From Suillus spraguei (taxonomy: Eukaryota; Basidiomycota; Agaricomycetes; Boletales; Suillaceae), in NCBI GenBank assembly GCA_016800925.1, contig JABCPU010000015.1, forward strand, positions 1 to 64,000: a DNA stretch of 64,000 nucleotides. Direction: 5' to 3'. How positions within the stretch are numbered: the stretch's first letter is position 1; each line of letters starts with the position of its first letter. Positions 12,331-23,138 of the stretch are shown here, piece by piece. Both the position numbers and the translations under genes were made by a program. Below the pieces are notes generated by a model, which was given only the letters and a program-made list of their open reading frames with translations, had not been told where the DNA came from and made no database searches.

Positions 12331-13824
12331 ATGTCGCTTGTCCTGGCTGTGAATGCTGGCTCGTCGTCGCTTAAAGTTTCACTCTTCCGCCGTACCGCTG
12401 ATAATCCAGCAAATCCAGCATTACTCCTATCCTCCTCCACATCATCCATATTTGCCCCTCCAGCAAAGTTTAAGTTCACTTGTATCGCACTTCAACACAG
12501 GTCGTTGAACGAAGAAGTCAATTCAATCTCTGATCATGCGTCGGCATTTGCGTACTTCCTGTATTGCCTCAAGGAAGAAGCGAGAGTTGACCCAATTGAC
12601 ATTAAGCACGTTGCACATCGTGTGGTGCACGGTGGTGACTACATGCGCCCTGTCGTAATATCTGAACAATCCTTTCACCATATCGACAGACTGTCCAACC
12701 TTGCTCCTTTGTACGTTTTCTCCCCGACTTGTATTGACTGCCGCATTACAAAGCCTGCAGACACAATGGATCCGCTCTTTCCGTTATTAAGTCGGCCATC
12801 AAGGACCTTCCGCATGCGAAATCCATCGCATTTTTTGACAGTGCATTCCATAAAGATCTTCCAAGTCATGTAGCTACCTATGCTATCAATCAGCAAGTAG
12901 CGGAAGAGAGGGGGTTAAAGAAATACGGTTTCCATGGTTTAAGCTGTATACACTCACCTGTCCTTGCTAAAATGTCACTGACGCTGTATCTTCTTAGACG
13001 CGTTCATCTTGCGAGCAGTGGCTAAGCACCTTGACAAGGTATCTGGTATTTCGTTGTTTTATTATGACTTTCTGACCTCCTCAGGCTCCGGATACTCTAA
13101 ACATAATCGCTCTTCATATCGGTTCAGGTGCTTCCATGTGCGCCATCCGCAATGGCCAGTCCATCGATACAAGTATGGGGTTGACCCCACTCAGTGGACT
13201 ACCTGGAGCTACGCGCGCTGGTGACATAGATGCGAGTCTAATTTTCATTACACCAGTCAGTCTCCAGCGCGTATGAGTCATGACCCTAGCATTTCAAAGG
13301 GAGTTAAAGTAACAGAAGTCAGATAATTTTCTTTCGTTTGCAAATCGAAGCTCAAGCGCTTATTCTTGGCAGGCTGAAGATGTTCTTAACTTCAAGTCGG
13401 GTTGGAAGGCACTCACCGGTACAGCCGACTTCAAAGAGATCACGAGAAGGCAGATACGAGTACACTTTCTGATCCCATGTCTCACACCGCAGACCCGAAT
13501 ACGCTTGCATTCCGAATCATGTTAGATCGCATACTCCATTTTACCGGGGCATACCATCTGTCTCTCCACGGAGATGTCGATGCGCTGGTCTTTGCGGGAG
13601 GCGTGGGAGAACGAAGCGCCGAGTTGAGACGTGCTGTCGGAGAAGCTGTCGGGTGCCTCGGGTTCGCGGGGATCGACGAGACGAAGAATAGCCAGGTGAA
13701 TGATGATGAAGGTATCATTGTGGATGTCGGGAGGGCTGACGGGAGGAAGAGGATGCTAGTTTGTCACACTGACGAGCAGCTTGAGATGGCAAGGGAGTGT
13801 TCTCTGACAAATGATTGGGTTTAG
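12331..13824 (+). CDS. Acetate kinase (frame broken by apparent single-base losses)
   Basis: Acetate kinase, ASKHA fold: acetyl phosphate + ADP to acetate + ATP, or the reverse. Exons: 12331-12710, 12761-12945, 12998-13038, 13085-13317 and 13373-13824. Motifs seen in order: [12 protein letters not shown] at the N-terminus, [55 protein letters not shown] and FAGGVGERS. The length, about 420 residues, fits the family. Two frame breaks remain. In exon 4 the frame shifts at a T run (13242-13245), where one extra T restores [15 protein letters not shown]. In exon 5 it shifts near an A run (13433-13435), between GTADFK and DPMSHTADP. Both need one added base, so I read them as consensus errors, though real inactivation is possible. 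The expected partner, phosphoketolase, lies 9 kb downstream in the same window. Identity is certain; integrity is not. Confidence 0.9.
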
Positions 13825-14347
13825 CAGGGCCGATGATGTAATAATGTACAAATAGTAGGACACTAGAACTGCAACTTGGGTTGAACGTTCTCCCAATGCT
13901 AAGTATCCAGAACGTATGATTGGCATCGGTCTTCGTCTAATTTCCTGCACTGAACATCGGCGGATCTAGCTCGTCGAAGCCTCGACTCTCGGCAGTGAAA
14001 GATCCCAGTTCGCCGACGTACCAGCTTACTGGCCACCCGCGGACTACGAGGCGGCGTCGAGAACCAGTCGAAGGAAAACAGTCGTTTACCCGCCGGATCC
14101 TGATTCCCCACACCCTGGAAAACTCGAATACGGCGGCCATGGCACATGGTACATACTGCTAGTATGATAGAGTGCACTTGTCATCTGCAGATCATTGCTT
14201 TGGCCGGATAATAAACATTCCATGACTACAAGGTGAATAATTACTGCGACCAGGTAAACTAGTACTCCGCCATACATGATGCATCAGTTCAATAGGTTAA
14301 AGATCGGTGTTTGGTCAATCGCAGAGCGCAGGTTACATAATCGAGGC
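13825..14347. other. Intergenic, convergent
   Basis: Spacer between the acetate kinase 3' end and the 3' end of the minus-strand NTPase. The small minus-strand frames here (for example 13899-14177) overlap each other and show no domain. Confidence 0.5.
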
Positions 14348-16739
14348 TCACTTCCTCATCCTTGCCGCTCCCCACCACGTCATGGCTGCCTTCCATACTA
14401 CGAATGACAAATTCGGCATCAGAGCACCTGGCTGGGGCAAGCTACGTTCGAGCGAATTTTGCTCCTCAAGGTCAGTCAATTTTCGTTCGTATTCCAGCTT
14501 CGCTGCCCGAGCTCGCTCGCGCGCATTCACCAGTTCTTCCTCGAGCTGCCGGCTCTTCTTTTCTGTTGCTTCCTTTTGACGCGCTTGTTCCGCTAGACTT
14601 GCGCTCTGCGCTTCCGATTGAGCAACTAGCTGTCTCAGCCGAGCAAGTTCTTCCTCCGTCTGCCTTCGGTGCTCCTCTTCCCGTTTCTTCTGTTCTTCAA
14701 GAAGTCTGGCACGCTCTAATTCTTGCGCCTCCTTGGCAGCAGCAGCTTGGCGTTCCGCCTTTGTGTGCGCCTCCTCCAGTTCTTTGCGTGCTCGTGCGAC
14801 TTCTTGCTCTGCTGTCTTCCGTTGTTGTTCCTCGCGATACTTGGCCGACTTGTGTAGCTCCGCGAGACGTGACTGGGCTTCTTCTTCAACTTTCCTGGCG
14901 GCGGCGGCCTCCTCTTGCTTGCGCGTTTCTTCGGCTTTTGCAGCTTCTTCCATCACTTGCCGAGCGCGCAGGAGCTCGTCTTCGAGCCGTTTCCTGTGAG
15001 CTTCTTCTTCTCGAAGTTTGGCTTCATGCTTCTCTGCAAGTAGTTGTACGCGTGCATCTTCCTCAGCCTGCCTAGCCAACGCAGCTTCACGCTCTCGGGC
15101 GGCGCACGCCTCTTCCATCTCCCGTTGCAGTTGAGCAAGCTCTTCTTCGCGTTGTCGTGCTAGCTCTTGCTGTCCAAGGAGATGCATTCTGGCACTTTCG
15201 ACCGCCTGCCTGGCTGCGACACTCTCGGCCTCTTTTTCTGCGTGGGACGCTTTGACTTCCTCTAATTCTTTCTCTCTCTGCGCAAATTCTTCTTGCAAAC
15301 GGACTCGTTCCGCTTCCTCTCGAGCACGTTCCCTTTCTGCGGCTTCCAGGGCGGACTTGTGTCGCTGATGCTCAGCCTCTAGTGCTGCCAACCTGTCCCG
15401 TTCTCGCTTGACTTCTTCGGCATGAGCAATATCGGCGATCTCTTTTTCAGTACGTGTCTTCTCCATATCGTCCAGAAGATTTTGGAGGTGCTCCTGGTGA
15501 CTTTCTTCCGCCAGCAGTCTTGCCTTGCGTTCCTCTTCTAACTCGCGAGCACGCCGTTCGTCCTCTGCCTGCTTTTCAGCAAGAATCTCGCTATGCTTTT
15601 GAGCATGCAGAGCTTCCTGTTGCTTTTTCTCAGTCAGGACTTTGACGACCTCGCCTTGAAGGCTCTCCAGCGCCTGGTATTGTTTCTGTTGCTCGGCTTC
15701 CATCTGTAGGATCATAGCCTCAAGGCGTGCACGCTCGGCAGCGAATTCGGCAGCCATGCGCTGAGAGTTTTGCTCGATCCGCAAGCATTCCTCCTGCTTC
15801 TTCTCGAGCTCTTCCTGAAGCTCTCCCCGCGTCTCTTCATCTTTGGCACGCATAGCGGCTCCCATCTCTTCTCTGATCTTACGGATCTCCTCTCTGTGGT
15901 TATCCGCTTGCTCGTCGAGGGCGCGCCTAAGTTCAGCGCCCGCAGCGGTCTTCTCGATGGGCTTGTGCTCGTTGACAATTTCCTGCTGAATGCGGAGCGT
16001 AGCAGCTTGGTTGTTGATGAGATAACGAAGGATGGTATGTGTGGACTCGAGGGTGCCATCGTGACGGAGCATGCGAGCGCCCTTCTCAAGCACGGGTTTA
16101 AAGAATTTATCCTTACTCGCAAGCTCAGCTTCTCTAGCCTCGCCAATTTCACGTTTCACCTCTGACCACATATTGGTCACGATGATAACATTTTTGAGCG
16201 AGCTCTCTCCACAAAGCTCGCGGAAGATCTTGAAGTTGCGCTTGGACGTACCACCCATCCTGAAGTCAGAGATGCGGTGCATGTAGATGACGCCAGCAAG
16301 CCTGGCGCCATGCTCGTAGCTGAAGAAACGCAGACGCTTAGCCTGAGCAAACATATTCCAAGGGAATCACGTACGTCTTGGTGAGATATGCGGCGATCAT
16401 GGTCAAAATGTCTGTATCACTTCGGCTCGTGTCATCGAAGCCGGGCGTGTCAATCAGGGTCACGACACGCCCGCTAACGACGAACGACCGTGAAGTTCGC
16501 ACTTCACTAGTGCAACTCTCGAGGCCGCGACCAACGGGAAGGGTCGACCCGCTAGCCTTATTGATAAACTATGTCCGGCGAGAGTAAGCAACGCACAGTT
16601 GGAAACAAAAAGACTTTGACATACCGTGGATTTACCACTACCGGTTGCACCCATAACGCTAGAAGGGCGGTCAATACATCAACCTGATGATAGAGAAAGG
16701 TACGTACGCAATCCGGATTTCCCTGTTTGGATTTGCCAT
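14348..16739 (-). CDS. P-loop NTPase with long coiled coil (paralog A)
   Basis: 743-residue protein in four exons (16739-16708, 16658-16625, 16568-16375, 16319-14348), all junctions in frame. It starts MANPNREIRIA and enters a GTPase-like domain at once: P-loop GATGSGKST (G1, about residues 14-22), Walker B/G3 DTPGFDDT, then YMHRISDFRMGG and VTNMW. The last sits where AIG1/GIMAP, septin and Toc GTPases carry the guanine-reading NKxD or TKxD motif, which is absent. From about residue 270 the protein is almost entirely charged heptad sequence (Glu/Ala/Arg/Lys/Gln), a coiled coil of more than 400 residues. Such proteins are common in agaricomycetes but I know of no established function; membrane or filament scaffolding is speculation. 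Paralog B lies 570 bp upstream in the same orientation and paralog C at 28.5 kb. Confidence 0.88.
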
Positions 16740-17306
16740 TATTGTAGCTCAATAATTAACGGATGTCAATTTATGCAAGAGGAGGTATAGTCGTATATTG
16801 AGACAGGCAATACGTTGTGCGGGCACTTTGATTGATCAGTGAAGGAATGCGGGTATTTAAGTACAGTTGCGGGCTTATCGATCCAGCAGCACCCGCTCGC
16901 AGCGGCACGGTCTTCACGAGGCGCAGCCCCTAACGTGCCTAGCGAAATTCTGAGCCCTGACTCGTTGTTTGGAGCCTTGCTTGGATGTGATCACCACCGG
17001 ATGAATCTCGGCGTGTTGGTCCAGCCTGGAAGCAGCCTCGCTTTGTCCTCGCTGAGCGCAATGTTAGTCCATTCTTGAGTGGTGTCTCCGTGATGCCGGG
17101 TGACTGCCCTTTAACATTGTTGTTAATCGTTCGAAACATTACCACAGCTTCAGGAATCTGATGCAGATCAGGGTTTTTCCCGTTACACACCGGTGCATAT
17201 AGGTGTTTATTAACATAACCGTAGTCTATACTACGCTAAAGGCAGGGAGTCAGAATTATCCGTAATTGTCAGTCAAACGATCGCCAAGAGAACTGAATTG
17301 CGCCAG
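16740..17306. other. Intergenic between NTPase paralogs A and B
   Basis: About 570 bp separating two tandem minus-strand genes. It should hold the promoter of paralog A and the terminator of paralog B. I see no further gene or repeat. Confidence 0.5.
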
Positions 17307-18479
17307 TCATCCAGCACGCACGTGAAGTTGCTCTTCTATTCTCCGAAGTTCTGCTTGATATTCAGATGCTAGCGTCGCAGCCTCATTTTGCACGCGTAAA
17401 AGCTCCGCTTCCATCTTCTCTGACTCCTCCTGGAGTTCCATTCGCGTCTCCTCATCTTGCGCCTGAGCAGCTTCTTCTAATTCTACCCGCAACTTCTCCA
17501 GTTCTTGACGATTCTTCTCTGCCTGTTCCATGAGCTCGCGGTTCAGCTGCGCAAAAGCACCCGTCTGAGTGATGTCATTCATTGCTGCGAGTTCGCTTTG
17601 GATGCGTAAGACTACGGGGTCTATACCAGTCAGCTTCTGGATGATCTTGTGCGCACTTTCCTGATCATTCATGTGGCGTAGGAGAACAGCGCCGTTCTCG
17701 AGGATTGGTTTGAAGAATATGTCCTTTTCGCGTAGTTCTTGTTCCCGCGCCAGGGCGTCCTCTTGGTTTGCGTCGCCCCACATGTTCGTAACCATGAGAA
17801 CGTTCTTGTACGCCTCTTTACCGCACAACTCTTGAAACATGGTGAAATCACGTCTTGATGTACCGCCGACTCTGACATCGGAGATTCGGTGCATGTAGAT
17901 GACACCAGACAGAAGCTTTCCTTGTTTGTGCCTGAAGGTCAACGTGTCAGTGCGCTATATTACCCAGATAATATCTGACGGGTACGAACATAGTCTGCAA
18001 GTAAGCAGCAATCATCTTCAGCACGTCCGTGTCGCTCTTTGTCGTATCATCAAAGCCAGGCGTATCGACGAGAACGACACGCTTTCCGTCCAGCATAAAC
18101 GACTGGGACGTCTGGACTTCGTTGGTGCAGCTCTCAAGCCCCATACCAACCCGCAGTTTCGAGCCAGTTGCGATATTGATGAACTATTCAAAATTTTGTC
18201 AGTATTGATGACTGTAGCACAGGAAATGTCAGACCGTTGTCTTGCCACTGCCTGTGGCGCCCATCACACTGTAGGGTGAGGTGGGTTAATCACCGCCGAC
18301 ATCTTCATGATGGTTACGCACGCTACGTAGATAGTCTTGGGCTCCTCTGGCTCTGGGAGTTTTGGTTCTTGCTCTGGAACTTGACTGAGTTTTGGTGGCT
18401 CAACCCCAACCCGGCTTGCCTCTGGATCCGGGAGCTTCTTGCGTCTGGAAGGAACAAAGTAACTGACACATCCACCCAT
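17307..18479 (-). CDS. P-loop NTPase (paralog B) with predicted N-myristoylation signal
   Basis: 336 residues in four exons (18479-18322, 18268-18235, 18183-17990, 17931-17307). It begins MGGCVSYF, a Gly2 plus nearby Cys arrangement typical of N-myristoylated and palmitoylated proteins, followed by basic residues and a Pro/Glu-rich linker of about 35 residues. The NTPase domain then matches paralog A: VMGATGSGKTT, DTPGFDDT, YMHRISDVRVGG and VTNMW. The coiled coil is much shorter, ending EEQLHVRAG. Intron positions in the NTPase domain match those of paralogs A and C, showing descent by duplication. The Met start is chosen because the first exon splices in phase into the P-loop exon and gives a plausible lipidation signal. 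Likely a membrane-tethered member of the family; biochemical function unknown. Confidence 0.85.
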
Positions 18480-19287
18480 GTTGACTTCGAGGTTGGTGCT
18501 ATCTGGTTTTGGTGCGCTTTTGTATTTCGTAAACGCACAGCTACCATAAACGAACAAAGCCCGCAGTTCAACACGTGTCTGACGCATTGTCTAGACACAC
18601 TAAGGACTATGCACATCGGTCTCAGCCTAGAACTATTACTTCATGCCATGATGATTGTGATCGTGATGGTGAAATGAGGTGCCATTGGGCGATGTTGTGA
18701 CTCAGATGCGATACATGACCCGGATGTGATGCTCGAAGCACGCATGGTCAACGCCCTGCTGATAGTACGAAGGACCTTGAACACATGATGATCATGCGTT
18801 TAGGGTGGACAACAAGAACGTTGAAATGTCACTTCGGCGTTGCTAATGAGGGAATTACCGCAAGATTCCATGGTGCCTCGCGAGAAGGACGTGATACATG
18901 CGGAAGTTCACCGACTCTTGGTGGTTCCTCGTGGCTACCGCAGCCGCATCAACTCCAGTGTCAGATCGCCGCGTGTTTGTAATAGCTTTGAAATCGGTGA
19001 CACAGCCAGCATCGGCGGACCGCATGTGCATTTGCGGGCTCCTGTATTATTTTTCAATACGGTGTGAGCCCGTTGTCACTGAACGTGCCATAGTTAGCTC
19101 AAGTTGTACCACCTGAGCCATTTTCCGCACTTCCGCTGCTAATAGAACCAGTTCTACGCTGGAGAATCCCACAGTTGCGACAAACTGGCATGCTCACGCC
19201 ATTCTGTCCCGAAGTCGTGCCATTTAGATGGATGGATCTCGAAGAAATGATCGTATGGGTCTAGTAGAGGTGTGAGGGAAAAAAGCT
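18480..19287. other. Intergenic upstream of NTPase paralog B
   Basis: About 800 bp with no recognised gene; the open frames are short and overlapping. It should include the promoter of paralog B. Confidence 0.5.
19279..19284 (-). terminator. RNA polymerase III terminator of tRNA-Ala
   Basis: A run of six T on the minus strand, three bases after the tRNA 3' end, is the standard pol III stop signal. Confidence 0.7.
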
Positions 19288-19372
19288 GGACGTTCAGGGG
19301 ATTGAACCCTGGACCTTATACAAATTGGATGCTTGATGCAAAGCATACGCGCTACCACTGCGCTAAACGCCC
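19288..19372 (-). tRNA. tRNA-Ala(TGC) with a 14-nt intron
   Basis: The cloverleaf can be drawn by eye. The acceptor stem is GGGCGTT with AACGTCC (one G-U pair). The D arm is GCGC with GCGC around AGTGGTA. The anticodon stem TATGC pairs with GTATA, the loop TTTGCA gives anticodon TGC (alanine), and the T arm CAGGG/CCCTG surrounds TTCAATC. The 14 extra bases fall directly after position 37, the normal site of nuclear tRNA introns. It lies 230 bp upstream of, and opposite to, the sterol desaturase gene. Confidence 0.93.
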
Positions 19373-19602
19373 TTGTTTCATCGTACAACCTCTTAAACTA
19401 TGTCCTTAAAATTTTTAAAACGTAAGAAGTTAAAATAAACCGTGTTAGGATGCTTTGTCATGCCGTCGGTCAAAAAGTGGTTCGATGACCATGTCATTAT
19501 AAAAGACTTGACCAGAACGTTGCCAGTTTATTCTTGGTACCTGCTGGTTTGGGCAAGTGACTTTCAAGGTAAAAAATCACTGTCTTTGATTTTTTAGGTG
19601 CC

Positions 19603-20708
19603 ATGGATCTTGTTCTGCACCTCGCAGACGACTATCTCCTAGACAAAGTATGGGCGCGGCTACTGCCTCTCAATAACTCGCCATATGCTTCCCTTTCCAC
19701 ACCTGCAAACTTCACGTCAATCACGTATCTTCAACAGTCCTCCTGGCCTCGTGATTACATCCCTAGACAAATTATTTCTCTCAGCGTAATCACCCTCATT
19801 GGCATTCACGTCCTCTATTTCTTGTTCGCGTGGCTCTCATACAAATTCATCTTCAATCATGAGATGATGCGTCATCCACGCTTCTTACAGAACCAGGTCA
19901 AACAGGAGATACAATGCAGTCTACAAGCCTTTCCCGGAATGACCATCCTCACCCTACCTTGGTTCCAAGCAGAGGTAATGGGTTACTCAAGACTCTACGA
20001 TAATGTAGAAGAGTACGGTTGGGCTTACCTAGTCCTATCAGTACCATTGTCAGTACTTTGTCTCTCAGCTGTGATGTCCACTTAACATTTATTGTTAGCT
20101 TCTTGCTTTTCACTGACTACGGAATTTACTGGATCCACCGACTATTGCATCGCCCAGATGTATATAAATTAATCCATAAGCCTCATCACAAGTGGATAGG
20201 TATGTTGTTATAATCTGCATGTCATCTTTTTGTACTTAAATATTTTTGATAGTTCCGACCCCCTTTGCTTCCCATGCTTTCCACCCCGTGGACGGCTACC
20301 TCCAATCTCTCCCATACCATCTCTTCATATTTTTATTCCCTCTTCATCGACGGCTATATCTTGGTCTGTTCGTTCTCGTCAATGTCTGGACTATTCTCGT
20401 GCGTGCTTTGCATTACTCACATATGCCATTCTGACGTGAACGACACCAGATTCACGATTCCGATATGGTTACGGGCCACTCCCTTGAAAAGGTGATAAAC
20501 GGACCAGCCCATCACACACTTCATCATCTTTACTTTACGGTCAACTTTGGTCAGGTACGCATTGCTGTTTATGCTTTATCATGGTTATCTCCTAATGCCT
20601 CTACCCCTCCACGCTCAGTACTTCACGTGGGCAGATCGTGTAGGTGGTTCGTACCGCCAGCCCGACTCGTCCCTTGATCCCATGCTGGAAATTAAGAAAC
20701 AGTCATAA
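19603..20708 (+). CDS. ERG3: C-5 sterol desaturase
   Basis: ER membrane di-iron oxygenase of ergosterol synthesis that introduces the C5-C6 double bond into the sterol B ring. 295 residues from five exons (19603-20048, 20099-20199, 20253-20398, 20450-20554, 20619-20708), all in phase. The three histidine boxes of the fatty acid hydroxylase superfamily are present: HRLLH (162-166), HKPHH (175-179) and HTLHH (253-257). Hydrophobic segments around 65-85, 140-155 and 200-225 fit a multi-pass ER protein. The junction at 20048/20099 was fixed because it restores [15 protein letters not shown]. Somewhat shorter than the 365-residue yeast enzyme, mainly at the termini. No other sterol gene is nearby. 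Confidence 0.93.
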
Positions 20709-21262
20709 AGGCAAATGATGATGATGATGATGATCGCGGCAACCCTACATTAATGCATCCTTATTTGCTGATGGATCATCCTTTACTCGCTGGAGTTAAT
20801 ACGTTTTACCCTGCTCACCTACTGTTTTCGTTGAAACAACTTTGAACTATCGATGGTGTGTTCGTTTGGGATTGCCTGATCCCTCTGGCTTTATTAGTCA
20901 TGAGTCAAGTCTATTTCTTGTATGCTGTTAAACACTCGCAAGTGCATCCAAGATCCACAAATTTACTCAATAGAAAATATTTTCGAAGGTCGCGTAAGCG
21001 AATGGTGCAAGGGTCTCAAGGGTATGTGTTGAGTGAACACCAACCTCCAGATTAATACATGTGTTTGGAGGAACATTTCGCCCCTATCCCACAATGGTAA
21101 GGTAGGGCTCTATTATCTGTAAGGGTCGAACGCAGAGCGCTGAATTCTAACCAGTATAATTGAGAAACACAACTGCCATGCTATTAATGCAACACAATGA
21201 CACATGTAGATATCGTACTACTCAAAAGCAACTCAAAGACTGTCCCAGCGTCTCAACTTCAC
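20709..21262. other. Intergenic with a GAT microsatellite
   Basis: Convergent spacer between the desaturase and Rae1 3' ends. The only structure seen is the trinucleotide run at 20715-20734; the 20858-21055 frame has no domain. Confidence 0.5.
20715..20734. repeat. (ATG)n microsatellite
   Basis: About six and a half perfect copies of ATG, seven bases after the desaturase stop codon and so probably in its 3' UTR. Confidence 0.85.
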
Positions 21263-22781
21263 CTACTTCTTTGGTCGCCTCTTGACCTCATCGTCCTTGC
21301 AAGCATGTAACATGAGTTTGTTGGGGTGTCCTGGCGTCATACCGCTGTGGCCTTTAGACCAGTCATACGAGACAGCGTATGCAAAGATAGTCCCGTTTCG
21401 ATTGAACGTAGTAGCACTGATCGGCCCGGGGGCAGCTTCGAAAGCTGGAAATATATTATCAGTACAATCAGAAAGGCCGGTAATCAGAGTGGGGATACTC
21501 TTTAGTCGTGTGCGGGCATCTTTGTCCCAGAAGTGGATGGTTCCATCGGAGCCTGGATCGTCAAAATTAGAATATTGGACAGCCACATGAAACTCGAGCC
21601 TTCGAGCCTTACCGCAAGTAGAGAAGGTTCCGTGCACAGGATGGAAGGATATGTCATTGACGGCGTATACGAGAGATTGGTCCTTGGCGTTCGGTGTCTG
21701 GTCTTTTCGATGGCACTTGAATGAAAAGTTGTTCCTGTACAATACATGAATGAAGGATATGAGCGAAACTATGAAATACTCATACGAGCTGTCTTTTTCT
21801 TCGACGTATCTGTGAAATGATGAATGCCTACCAAATCAATCATCTGACAAAATTACGTACTGGATGGCCACACGGCCTTCCACGCTACCCACAGCAAACC
21901 CGCTGTTGGCGGAGTTGGTGAAGCATGAAACAACGCGTGTTTGCCATTTAAGTGGGGACATGATGGTCTAAATGCCATGTATAGGTCATGTGAGGACATC
22001 AAGTGAATTCCGTGGACATACTTTATATGGCGTGTTTGGGTTTGTAAGATTAAAAATTTGAATATTGCGCTCGGCCGTGGCAACGACCATAAGCGGATAT
22101 TGCACATCCATGCTGTAGCAGCGCTCAGGAAGTTGAACGGTGGCAACAGGAGTTGGCGAGCGCATATCCCAGTACTATGGTGGTGAGTGATAACGCAAGT
22201 TATGAGACACATGTATGTGTTACGAGGATTACAAAAGGCTTACTTTTACGGTCTTGTCCCAACTGCCAGTGGCCAGAATGCCACCCTGTGGGGTCTCGAT
22301 CCACTTTACAACCTTCACGGGGGCATCGTGCTGTGCTACTTGCTGTGACTGTCCATTCGTGATATCAAACATGCGTGCGGCATTGTCTGCACCCCCCGAA
22401 ATAACTTTGTTACCCTCCTAGAGGCCGAAGAGGCGATTCATCCATGCCAAGGGATGTCACAGGAAGTACGAGCGTACCTTGTTCCAACACACGCTCAACA
22501 CAGGTCCTTGGTGGCCAAACATGGCCTTGCCTTGGGTCTGCCCTCCAGCACCGACTTCATACAAACGCACCTATCGATGCATAGATTACGCGTCAAACCG
22601 AAGCCAGATAACTTTCGAAACCACTTACATTGTTGTCCCAGCTTCCTACAGCCAGATAGTCTGCGGCAGGGGAGAAAGCTAAGGAAGAGATGGAGTCAGT
22701 CGGCGGCTCCGGAACTTCGATATCCTTTTCTGCGGGCGCCGCCGGTGCTGTCGATGCCGTATTAGTTCCAAAGAATGACAT
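21263..22781 (-). CDS. RAE1: mRNA export factor Rae1/Gle2 (WD40)
   Basis: Nuclear-pore-associated seven-blade WD40 protein that binds Nup98 through its GLEBS motif and acts in mRNA export and spindle function. 353 residues from nine exons: 22781-22629, 22570-22478, 22417-22244, 22174-22022, 21967-21861, 21809-21786, 21734-21613, 21552-21499 and 21444-21263. All phases agree, including a 24-nt exon. Family-specific stretches include [64 protein letters not shown] and [15 protein letters not shown], and the C-terminus has the usual [11 protein letters not shown]. Length matches the family (about 350-370). It starts 153 bp from a tRNA-Arg gene on the other strand, so the two probably share the intervening region. 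Very confident. Confidence 0.96.
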
Positions 22782-22934
22782 GACGTCTCAATACAATTGG
22801 AACTGAGAAGTTGCAAAGGTGCAATTCTAAGGAGCAATTCAGTTTCAGTGCAACAACGGTACGAAGCTGGCAAAGTGTGGCGTGGTAATTTTATGTCACG
22901 CTGTGATGAATGGCATGACATTGGGTGTGAACAT

Positions 22935-23014
22935 GGCGGGTTGGCGTAATGGTAACGCGCTAGTTTCCGGTTTGCGATCGCTAGAGATTCTGGGTTCGAG
23001 TCCCAGGCCTGTCG
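22935..23014 (+). tRNA. tRNA-Arg(CCG) with a short intron
   Basis: The acceptor stem GGCGGGT pairs with GCCTGTC through three G-U pairs. The D arm is GCG/CGC, the anticodon stem CTAGT pairs with GCTAG, and the loop TTCCGG gives anticodon CCG (arginine). The T arm CTGGG/CCCAG surrounds TTCGAGT. About eight extra bases after position 37 form the intron. It sits between Rae1 (divergent) and the phosphoketolase 3' end. Confidence 0.9.
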
Positions 23015-23015
23015 C

Positions 23016-23020
23016 TTTTT
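23016..23020 (+). terminator. RNA polymerase III terminator of tRNA-Arg
   Basis: A run of five T starting two bases after the tRNA 3' end, followed by an ATTT tetranucleotide run. Confidence 0.65.
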
Positions 23021-23138
23021 ATTTATTTATTTATTTCGAGCGTACGGATGCATTGGATAAATGATACAGGATAAGTAGTACATAGTAAACTTCAAACTCA
23101 TAGCTATAATACAGTTGGACCAGTGTCAAGCGTTGTCT

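Noticed and set aside
13242..13435. Acetate kinase as a true pseudogene
   Set aside because: Both breaks are single-base losses in short runs, like those in RasGAP and PalA, and the rest of the protein is fully conserved; consensus error is more likely, though not proven.
14362..15075. 237-codon plus-strand frame opposite the coiled coil of NTPase A
   Set aside because: Antisense shadow of a low-complexity Glu/Ala/Arg-rich coding region; its Leu/Pro-rich product is a by-product of that composition.
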